A DNA stretch of 64,000 nucleotides from Cladopsammia gracilis (lineage: Eukaryota > Cnidaria > Anthozoa > Scleractinia > Dendrophylliidae): contig JAJGOT010000002.1 of NCBI GenBank assembly GCA_022457155.1, positions 1,660,001 to 1,724,000 on the forward strand, written 5' to 3'. Both the position numbers and the translations under genes were made by a program. Below, one piece after another: positions 32,027-41,200 of this stretch. The notes below the pieces were generated by a model. That model saw nothing but the letters and a program-made list of their open reading frames with translations, ran no database searches and was not told the origin of the DNA. The number at the start of each line of letters is the position of its first letter. Position 1 is the first letter of the stretch.

Positions 32027-32313
32027 AGAAGGTTGGGGGCGATATGGATATTAAAGGCTTTTAAAGGGGGTCTTAGTTTTAGGTCTTAGTTTTCGAAAAA
32101 ATGAAAACTAAGACCCTGGTAAAAAAGGTCTTTTAAAGGGGGTCTTAGTTTTAGGTCTTAGTTTTCGAAAAAACGAAAACTAAGACCCTAGTAAAAAAGG
32201 TAAATTATAGGGGGTCTTAGTTTTAGGTCTTAGTTTTAGGTCTTAGATTTTGGTCTTAGGTCTTAGGTCTTCGTTTTCGTGGGTCTTAGTTTTCGATACA
32301 ACCGAGATCTGGG

Positions 32314-33437
32314 CTATTGGCCAATTGTTGGGCAGAAATTGAGGCAATGGAAAACAATAATTACTGTTTTTGAAATTTGTCTTCAGCTGCTGTAAGAGCA
32401 AAAAGTCACTTCTAGTTCCCTGCGAGTACTGCTAGTTATAAAACAAAAAAGACTGGGAAATGTCACCTGAAGATGTTTCTTCCCAATTTTTAAAGGACAG
32501 AATTAAATATCTGCCGGGCTTCTTCTGCAACTAGGCGCATTGTCTCATTTTCTTTGCCGCTTTGTTGCTTTCGGCTCTTTCATCCACACTGGAACACTCT
32601 GTCAAAATCGCACAGTCACTGTTCAAAAGTAAATGAGCTTGATAACAGACTTGGCAGTTTTCTCTCAAATTCCAATAGAACAAATGAAAGCAAAGGTTAA
32701 AAAATATAATTATTGTTCTTACATCAAATTGTCGAACTTCTCCATAGAGTAATAGCCTTTTTGGTTTTTGTTTGCATACATGTACATGTATGCAAACACA
32801 TGTAGTTCTGGTTTGTTTGTTAGGAAAATTTTATGTTTCCTAATAAACAAACAAGTAGGAACTGAAAGTAAACATGATGGCAATGGTAGTAAGAATGACA
32901 CAATACAATAGGGTTAATGAGCGACAACAGTGCCTCCGCACGTGTGTTTGATATTTTGGTACATTTCTTTGCTGTTCCCTGCAAAACAACAACATCAAAA
33001 TAATAAAATGGTCGGTTTTGTGGAGAAAGTGAACATACGATAGTTAATTTTCCTTCCTCTATTTGAAGTTAAAAGCCATCCATACAAATTCAGCTCCTGG
33101 ACAATCCAGTCACATAACATTAGACAAACTAAACACATTGGAACAACTGGAGAAGTTTATAATAGTTTAAAATACTTTTTTGAAGTGAAGTTTTCCTTGA
33201 CATTGCCATCGTCATTGCGTAAACTCCATAAAATATTTTTGGAAAATCAAAACAGCCTTTGCTACGCATAGAAAACTACGTAGGTTTCCAGGTTTCTCTC
33301 ACCAACTTAGTTCCAATTTAGTTCCAATTTAGACCCCCAAGACTGGCCACCCTTTGCTTCCATATAATTTATATAAATTATGGAGATGGCATGGATGCGT
33401 CTTATGAGCTTCACACATTGGTTCGGATTTGTTTCCT
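32314..33437. other. Stretch without recognisable gene
   Basis: AT-rich. A perfect 20-bp palindrome GCATACATGTACATGTATGC lies near 32,773. No exon recognised. Confidence 0.4.
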
Positions 33438-33765
33438 ACCCAGTGATTTTTATGAGTTAACACTGAGTGCTTTGCACCCACGCCTTGGCTTCGAAAAGAA
33501 CTGCTTGGTTACCAAGACTTTATGAATGCTATTATGAGTTAGCATCGAGTGCTTAGTGCCTGTGCCTCAGATTTAAAACAAAAAAAGGTTGGTTACCAAG
33601 ACTTTACAAATTTTGCACTATTTATGAATTGAATGCATTGTTTTCCGGGTAGAAATGACCAGAAAAGACAGGACTGCTGAAATGTGAGTAATCGAAGTTT
33701 ATTTCAGATAAATAAAACTTTATTTACACTGTAGTCAAAATGCACTTTTCATATAGCCCATGCTT
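33438..33765 (+). repeat. Inverted repeat flanking element C, right
   Basis: Partner of 29,581-29,850. It contains two imperfect copies of an about 85-bp unit (TATGAGTTA...GGTTACCAAGACTTTA) in tandem. Confidence 0.6.
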
Positions 33766-34904
33766 TAACCACAATGAATGCCAATCCAACACCTTTTCCC
33801 ACAGCTGAAATACCCTTTATATTAGTGATAATAGAGGTTTTAGAAAGAACATTCCTTCCCATAGGGAAAAGAATCTATTGTTCCTGCCATGCAACATGGC
33901 TGCCGTGCAAAACCTCTATTTAGTATGTAACAGTGGCGTACTCAAATTGGGAAAAAAATTTATAGGAGTTGTCACAAGTGAAATGGGAGATATAAAAGTG
34001 TGCTTCCTCGAACAAATCGCAAAAAAACAATTATTGTTGGCCGGAAAATCTGATAGAGGACCTGTTTTTCAAAAGCTATATCTTAAAAATGTCACCGAGG
34101 CAGAAAAGCAATTTTTTGCCGTGCAGAGGTCGCCATGTTGTCATGGAGAGAAGTCATAGAGGAAATTGCTGGTTTACAAGAATTGAATATATTAATTTTA
34201 TTGGATGTTTTTTTTTATTCAAGGCGGAACAAAAATGGGCAGATGTTTCTGCAGCATACCAAAAAGCTGGTTATGTTATAAATATGGAAAGACTTTAAAA
34301 CAATTCAGAAAGACATGTCAGATACATGTAGGGATGTGGCATTGTTGATGTTGCTGATAAGCCCAAAACTCACCTGGAAAAAAGGATGGCTTAACAACAA
34401 GGTAAGAACATATTAAAAGACCTCTAGTTATCCTCGAGTAAATATGGCCGTAGAAAAGAATATTCTTTGCATTCTATGCTTTCATGAAAGCAGCATATTT
34501 AAAACAACGTGTTTTGTCATGTTTTCTCTGTTTCCCGCCTTTTTTTTTGGCACAGTAGCCCTGACCACCATTTTGTGCCTAATCAGAAAGAAGGCTTATC
34601 ATTTCAAATATTTTATTTTATTTTATTTCATAGCACAAATATAATCACACTAGTTTTAAATTCCTCTGGAATTTAGTTTTTTCCAAACAATAAAAATCTT
34701 TCATTTATCCACACAGTATACTGGAAATAGATATTTTTTGGTCAACCAACTTTGTATTTTTTACACATCTTGGTTTCCAAGATAATGATTTTGTGATAAA
34801 AAATGACAAAAACAGCAGTTATGACTTAACTTTGCACCCTTGCTTTATCCAAATAGAAAAAAAATTCCACATTATATGAAAAAAATAATAGTATTTGTTT
34901 TCAG
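33766..34904. other. Stretch with a possible upstream exon, otherwise no gene
   Basis: A segment at about 34,226-34,403 begins after an acceptor-like TTTTTATTCAAG and ends before the donor-like GTAAGAAC. It contains EQKWADVSAAYQKAGYV before a stop; this Trp-containing helix-like stretch could belong with the Myb/SANT-like exon downstream. The frame is not consistently open, so it is not called as coding. Confidence 0.3.
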
Positions 34905-35176
34905 AAAATGTTTCATGGTCTGAAGAACACGATTTAGTTTTCTCAAGGGAAGTGCTGGTAATGGAAATACGTAAATTCCCCAATAGAAACAAAGAAAGAG
35001 GGAACATCTGGAGCAAAATAGTTGAGAGAAATAATATGTTAGAAAATGAGGCCATTCGTCTACAAATTGTACGAGAGTCTTTTAAAGATTTCAAGAGTCG
35101 AGTGATTCGATGTTTTGATTGTATACATGTAGATCCTGCACTTATTGATCACGCAATAAGAAGCATGCCTAAGTGA
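34905..35176 (+). CDS. Myb/SANT-like DNA-binding domain exon (probable last exon or fossil)
   Basis: It follows an acceptor-like GTATTTGTTTTCAG ending 34,904 and runs open for about 90 codons to TGA at 35,174. The sequence starts WSEEHDLVFSREVLV and continues KERGNIWSKIVERNN and RLQIVRESFKDF. The WxEExDxxxxREVLV plus ERGxxWxxIxExxN pattern with a following VR(D/E)xFxxF helix matches the Myb/SANT-like domain expanded in cnidarian and sponge genomes, often of transposon origin. No upstream exon with a confident start was found, so it may be a partial or decayed gene. Confidence 0.5.
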
Positions 35177-35727
35177 ATGGAGCAAATCATTGCATCAAAA
35201 GCTGCAAGGATCAAGTAATAGATGCGAAATAATTCAAGGAATATCAATATCACAGTAAAGTTTTCACTTAAATAACAAAGTTAATTTCAAATGATTTAAT
35301 GTCTTGTGTAATCTCTCGAAATGGGGCATGCCACAGTTCTCTACTTCTAAGTCAGTTCTCTTCGTGTTTTTAGAGAGAAAATACGCAATTCTTATTAGCC
35401 TGAAAAAAAAAACAAAACAAAGAACTCTGTATGCAAAATAACAAAAGCATTTCAAAATTTTATGTACTTCTGGGATTGTGAACAGTACTCCACCAAAATG
35501 TTACTAAAATAGTATAATTTTTAGAAACTGTATTATAAACACGATGGAGCACTGTTCATTTTCTAATAAATGTTGAGCCACGTAGCACTGATGATACAAA
35601 CAAGGAATCAGAGAATTAACTCTGTGTGTAAATTGTAGTGCTAAGTTTAACCCATAAATTTCCCTGTACTGAGCGTTAGCCCTAGTAAGAAAATGAGGGA
35701 CCACACGAGGGAAAGAAAAAAATCTTT

Positions 35728-35800
35728 GACCTCGGTGGGATTTGAACCCACGACCTCCGGATTAGATCTTCCGTTGCTCTACCGCTTGAGCCACGAGGCC
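35728..35800 (-). tRNA. tRNA-like head of SINE, unit 1 (pseudo-tRNA)
   Basis: A 73-nt tRNA-like sequence with a 7-bp acceptor stem (GGCCTCG/CGAGGTC, one G-U pair), D-arm with A-box TGGCTCAAGCGG, T-arm GTGGG/CCCAC and B-box GGTTCAAATCC. The anticodon arm ACGGA/TCCGG has an 8-nt loop and a mismatch, so no anticodon can be read with confidence. Closest in general form to tRNA-Arg(TCT). It probably serves as the Pol III promoter of the SINE, not as a tRNA. Confidence 0.65.
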
Positions 35801-36009
35801 GTACGGGAGCAGATCGTGGGTAATTAGGTGGTAATTCGTGGCAGTGAGAATGTAAAGGGTACAAATAAATGTTGAGCCACGTAGCACAGAGTTACTTCTC
35901 TGATTCCTTGTTTGTATCATCAGTGCTACATGGCTCAACATTTATTTGTACCCTTTACATTCTCACTGCCACGAATTACCACCTTATTACCCACGATCTG
36001 CTCCCGTAC

Positions 36010-36082
36010 GGCCTGGTGGCTCAAGCGGTAGAGCGACAGAAGATCTAATCCGGAGATCGTGGGTTCGAATCCCACCGAGGTC
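36010..36082 (+). tRNA. tRNA-like head of SINE, unit 2 (pseudo-tRNA)
   Basis: Mirror copy of 35,728-35,800 with canonical B-box GGTTCGAATCC, but substitutions in the acceptor stem (GGCCTGG) and anticodon stem (GACAGA). Not a functional tRNA. Confidence 0.65.
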
Positions 36083-36202
36083 AAAGATTTTTTCTTTCCC
36101 TCGTGTGGTCCCTCATGTCCTTACTAGGGCTAACGCTCAGTACAGGGAAATTTATGGGTTAAACTTAGCACTACAATTTACACACAGAGTTCATTTTCTA
36201 AT

Positions 36203-36384
36203 CCCACCACCTTATTCTATGAATATTTCATGAACAATTACAATCAATACAATCAATTGTTATTTGTATAATTATGATAAATGATAATTAACATATTTTT
36301 ATAGTTAAAATGGGACATTTTTGGATGGAGCAAGAATGTCACAGCGAGTGCGTGATTTGACTGTATTTATATTTTGCATGGTTT
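36203..36384. other. Short AT-rich gap
   Basis: Nothing recognised. Confidence 0.4.
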
Positions 36385-38235
36385 GTTTACATTTTTAAAT
36401 TCCTTGATTTTTCATGTATTGTCCACATTTTTTTTTGCTTGATAACTTTATTTAGCAAACAAATAACAATACAACATATTACACACAAAGAAGCATCATT
36501 GACATATTGCACCACAATAAATAAAACTAAATAAGCTTTTCGATTTGATACCTTATACTTAAGTTTACTTAAAAATTCTTGTACATCTAATTCTTGATGG
36601 TTGAGTTTTTTATTGTACAGATAGTATTTGGCACACAAGATACAAATTATAGTTAAGTTTCCTTGTAATTTTAAGGAACCGAGGTTCTGTGGGTGGGGTT
36701 TTGCCAAAGATAATTTCTGAATCACTTATTATAAAAGAAGTGGGATTGTCTTTGTTAAAATTAGCCAAAACACTTTGAAGAAATGATTTGGTAAAGCGAC
36801 ACTTTAAGAATAGTGGCCAATAGAGTCTACTTGGTTGCAATAGTTGCAATTGGGACTGTCTACAATCCCAAAGTAATAGAGTTCTTTATTAGACAACTAT
36901 TCTATGCAGGAGCTTAAAATATAATTCTTTAATTTTATTTTCCTTGCAAATGTTCATAAACTGCTTGAAGAAAATCCTCAATGAGAGGTTGTTTAAGGAA
37001 AGATCCTGTTGCCACTTACTAACTGCTTTAATTTCTTGAGGACTGCTTTTGATAAAAAGCCAGTAATAGTCTTTACATTTGAATTTTAACAAATCAATTT
37101 TAATGGTGGGGTGAATTTTGTTTGTCTATACTAATAACTCCAGCTTTTTTTAGGAGTTCTTTTGGAATTGCAGAAATAACTTGAAAGTATTCTAGAAAAT
37201 GTGATTTGACTTGGTATTTCTGACAAAATTCCTGGTAAGACAACAGCTTCCCATCATCTCTAAGCAGATCTTGAATTGATATAATTCCCTATTGAAACCA
37301 ACTTCGCAAGAAGAACATTTTACCTTCAATCAAGATCTCCTTGTTATTGAGCAAAATCATGTCTTGGCCGAAGCTGGTTTCATACAGGTCTCTGAGTTCT
37401 AAAAAGGAGAGTACGATTTGTTCCTGGAACGGTGGTAAATTTACATGACGCAAAAGCTTTTTATCAAAATTACATCGCAAAAGGAGATTGAGACCACCTA
37501 CTTTATCAAAATAGTACTTGGAAATTACTTTCCAATTCTCACTTCTATATAGATGGTCAACAGAACGAAATCTGGCAACCCATGCAAGCTTTAAAGCTTT
37601 GGCCATGATTTCAATGTTTGGCATCCGCAATCCTCCCTCTGGGTAGTCCTGATAAAGGACATGCCTCTTTATTTTATCCTGCTTTTTGCTCCATAGAAAA
37701 TTAAAAAGCAACGTCATCGTTGAAGAAACAATTTCTATAGGCATTACCAATGACGAAGTAGAATGTATGAGGCGGGGTATACCCAGACATTTGGATATCA
37801 GACAATGACCAAATATAGTAAGTTTTCGAGATCTCCAAATATCTAGAGTTGTGTTCAAGTCTTGCACTTTTAAAGTGAAATTTTTTTTCAAATTGTCTTT
37901 CTCGTTATAGGGAGTGTAGACTCCTAAAAATTTAATTTGAACCGGATCTTAGGTCCATTTAAAATTCAAGGGTTTGTCTACCCTGTTTCTCCATGGGCCC
38001 AACCATATTGCTTTGGTTTTGGAGGTGTTCAGTTTAAAGCCGGATATTTTTCCAAAATCATTAACAATACCAACTAGGTTTCCAGCAGAGGTCAAGCTAT
38101 CTAAGAAAGCTGAGGTGTCGTCCGCAAATTGGCTTAACTTAAATTCAGTACCAAATATTTTAATACCTTTAACACTATTGTCCTGTCTTATCTTAGTAGC
38201 AAGAACCTCAGCAGCAAGGATAAACAAATAGGGAG
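36385..38235 (-). pseudogene. 3' half of a Tx1/L1-type LINE ORF2
   Basis: Minus-strand coding relic beginning inside the RT domain at APYLFILAAEVL (about 38,235), with the catalytic box QFADDTSAF (about 38,110-38,130), then SGFKLNTSKTKAIWLGPW and FLGVYTPYNEKDN. The C-terminal region follows with LTIFGHCLISKCLGIPRLIH and YPEGGLRMPNIE, typical of the post-RT part of L1/Tx1 elements. In-frame stops occur at 37,949-37,951 and after SWFQ near 37,289, with further frame changes toward the end at about 36,390. It is 5' truncated, as is usual for LINE insertions. The family looks the same type as the 5' half at 9,875-21,154, but the two do not overlap, so identity cannot be judged. Confidence 0.75.
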
Positions 38236-41200
38236 CGACCATCTTGCTTATCAGGACAGTATGTGTGGTTGGTATCAGGTCGATTAAAGTATGTCTTTGT
38301 TGAAGTCTCATAAAAGATCTTATTGGTGCTGTGTGAAGTGCGAAGAAAGCGAGATGTAGTGTAAGCTCATTCTTGGATCATTCACAGTGGTAGAAAAGTA
38401 AAATGTCAGCAAGTGCTAGAATCGTCATCATGACATAAACATGACGTCACAAGTTTCATTCGGGCAAATTAAGTTCAGCCCCCCTGACCAAATTTTTCCT
38501 GTGTACCACTGCATTGCTACTGATCAGTTTTCTCTTTACATGTACAGTTGTATGTGTCATGTTGTGAACTTAACTATTTTAAAATACATCACTTTTGTGC
38601 CCTGAATGCCCCACACTAATGTCCAAATTAACATACAGTGAATGTTAAGAGGGGAGCTTGGGAATTTATGTGTCAATGCTCCCTTAGGCTTTTTTTATTT
38701 TTCTCCTAGCAAAAACGAAAAGATCAATATCAGAGCAAAATGTATTTGTTTTCTTGTTAATTTTTGTACTTTTCAGTCGTCCTACTCGTATATACCATTT
38801 TAAAGGGGCTGTCGTCATTTTTAGTGTTATTTTAAAAGACATATTAATTTATATCAGTGGAATTGCAAAAATACATGTAATGGTCCAGTTTTGTTTAAAA
38901 ATGCTTTACAAGTATAATGAAACTATAAACAAGTGTCTGACTACAGACGATCAGGATGGAAGTGGATTGCAACTTGAAAAAATTTGTCTATTTATTCAAA
39001 TTTGTTCAATGTGTTCTAGAAAATTTGCTAAAAATTGATTATGGTTTATTCTTTCTTCAAGGATTTACTTGATACTTCAAGGATTTACTTGATTTACTTG
39101 GTGTTCTAAGAGCATTGCGTGTTTGAAGTAAGATGCTCAGTTTTAATTCTAGCACAGTCTGAGACAAAAACCACCATGACATACTGTAGCCCCTTAAAGC
39201 TGTATACATGTATACCAGTGACTTGCAAAATGTATTTGCAAGTTGAATTTTAAAACATCAATATAAATAATCTTGAAAGCAAACAATTAATTCTATATTA
39301 CATGTACCAACATTAATTATTTTGGTGAATTTGAGGTTTCTTTTAGAATTATTTGGTCTTTCCTGAAAGTAAAGTCTAAGTGGAGTAATGTTCTTGCTCA
39401 TTGTCTATGTGCATCCTTACTGTGCGCGCAATTCTTGTCGCAATGCCATGCCACCGCGCTAACAAGTGTGTGCCAAGGAGGAAATGAAACACATAACTTG
39501 GCTTGTAGCCATTGCATTAACTTTGCTTGGATTTCATTTGTGTAAAGGCATTGTGACTCCAATTTTTGGTTTTGATGGATCAGTTTCTTCACTGATTTTG
39601 TACATTTACATGACTGAATGAGTTGTAAACGATTGAACATTTTTCTTCCCATGTGCCAGTGAATCCATTTATATTGAACATGTACATGTAGCTGTACCGG
39701 GTTTGTAAATGTCCTCTTTAAAGTTAAGTGTACTTGAAAGTACATTTACAGCACTAGTAAAACATGCAATGTTTTCTCAATAGAGCCAATTATAAAATTT
39801 TACTAAGAAGGATTGTATCCAGCGATTCATCTTCAGTATTTGTAAGCTATAACAGCAACTGATGACATGACTTTTTTGTATCATGTTATGTGCCAATTTT
39901 TCAAAAGTGCACGTTTCCATTTCTGGTTATAACTTGCACATACAGGGTGGCATGATTTTTGTTTATGAGAATCTTTAATCTAATTTGTGATCTCAGATCA
40001 TATGGATTCTTCACAACAAAAAGTCTAAAAATGGATTCTTTTCTTCCAAAAAACATTGGTGTGCATGAGCCTATTTTGACTTGCCGTTTATTATTTTACT
40101 CCCTGCTTCAGCAGACAACTTTTGAAGTATATGCACTGAGAATTGACAATAACAAGAAGACAGAAAAGAAACAAAACAGCAGACAAAACAAGTAAACCTG
40201 CATCAAAGATTGCTTGCCAAATATATCCTGTCCCTAACATTTCTCACACAAAAAAACCCTCTGGATTTAGATTTGATCTTATGAATGTCATTGGAGTATG
40301 GCTTGAATAGATTCATGATCTGTTTTGGGATTTTAGTAAAAAAAAAAACATACAAAATCCATTTGTATTTAAGAATCCAGATTTTGATTTGGGCCAAAGA
40401 AAGATAATTAATGTGTTGTAAGAGGCTGCAGAAAACCTCCATACCTCCCCAATGGATGTCATTAAATATTCTGAGGGGGAAAGGTGTCACAAAAGCCAAA
40501 GTTTAAAAGGAAAGTACATGCAGGGGATTGTACAGTGTATGAAGCTTTAGTGGATTTCCAGAGGCTTGGGGGAATAAAACAAAAAGCCTTCCATGGGGAG
40601 TGTGGATATTTTCTTGATTGTTAAAATTATAATCTTATAATTTCAACATTGTACATTGTTCATAACCTAGCATTCTTATTATTTATAGTACGTATAATAT
40701 TTTTTAGTGTATATTATTTTGTTATTTATGGTGTCCCCAATTAGCAACACCATGTTAAAGTTATACAACACTTGAATAATGTTTATTAATTATTATTATT
40801 AACACAATCATTGCACAAAGAGTGGTCAATCTCTGGATGGCATATCACTGATTGACAATTTTCATCATTTTACTTTTCTTATTTGAATTTTGTAATCCCA
40901 GTGAATTTTATATAATAATAATAGCCCTAATTAACACAAAACAAAAACTGAAGGATTCTGGTAGTTGTAGTAAATGACACCATCATGAAAATGTCCTATT
41001 GACTGCATGTATGTTTGTGCTTGCCTACATTTGAGATATACCCTGCCAGATATAGGTAAACATTGACAGAATATGATGACAGTTGTTAAAAATCAATAGC
41101 AATTAGTGAAATGGAGGGAAATTTTATCTGTGACTATATCTATTGGTCATCGATTGGAGATACTGGTCAATATCAATTAACTACAAAAAATGAATAGCAG

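Larger units (their letters stand above)
29882..32303. mobile_element. Element C: foldback transposon with gene fragments inside, 10-bp TSD
   Basis: The ends GGTTGTATCGAAAACTAAGA and complement are bracketed by GAGATCTGGG at 29,872-29,881 and 32,304-32,313. Inside each end are tandem arrays of a 13-bp unit, ACTAAGACCTAAA (29,897-30,060 and 32,060-32,290), with GAAAACTAAGACC modules. The arms are about 200-250 bp. The interior contains two convergent copies of the same C-terminal coding domain (31,234-31,355 plus strand; 31,613-32,026 minus strand) and a duplicated block CCAAAGCCAATTTTGTTATT near 30,100 and 30,255. Architecture and TSD match element B. Enclosed gene pieces resemble Pack-MULE-style capture. 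Confidence 0.8.
35568..36189. mobile_element. Head-to-head tRNA-derived SINE pair with a 13-bp TSD
   Basis: Two inverted SINE units, each with a tRNA-like head and a shared tail (CTAACGCTCAGTACAGGGAA, ATTTATGGGTTAAACTTAGC), meet near 35,910. The pair is bracketed by TTCATTTTCTAAT at 35,555-35,567 and 36,190-36,202. A single 13-bp TSD around both units suggests they arrived together, or that one inserted beside the other and rearranged. The outer left part repeats ATGTTGAGCCACGTAGCAC, which also occurs at the centre. Confidence 0.7.

Noticed and set aside
33878..34159. 93-codon open frame with MAAVQNLYLVCNSG
   Set aside because: No recognised domain, splice sites or homologous copy; its first part lies in an imperfect palindrome containing ATGGCTGCCGTGC.
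35728..36082. Functional tRNA-Arg pair
   Set aside because: The anticodon loop has an extra base and a mismatched stem, the second copy has a changed acceptor stem, and both are embedded in SINE bodies with a shared tail and outer TSD.
9875..38235. Twin-primed (5'-inverted) single LINE insertion
   Set aside because: In twin priming the inverted 5' part lies directly upstream of the 3' part; here the 5' half lies about 15 kb beyond the 3' end of the minus-strand copy, in the wrong arrangement.
39398..39745. 115-codon minus-strand frame
   Set aside because: No domain, no splice signals and composition similar to surrounding AT-rich DNA.
40203..40499. 98-codon minus-strand frame resembling a LINE C-terminus
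   Set aside because: A GGMEV patch is only weakly reminiscent of the post-RT region; too little to support a call.
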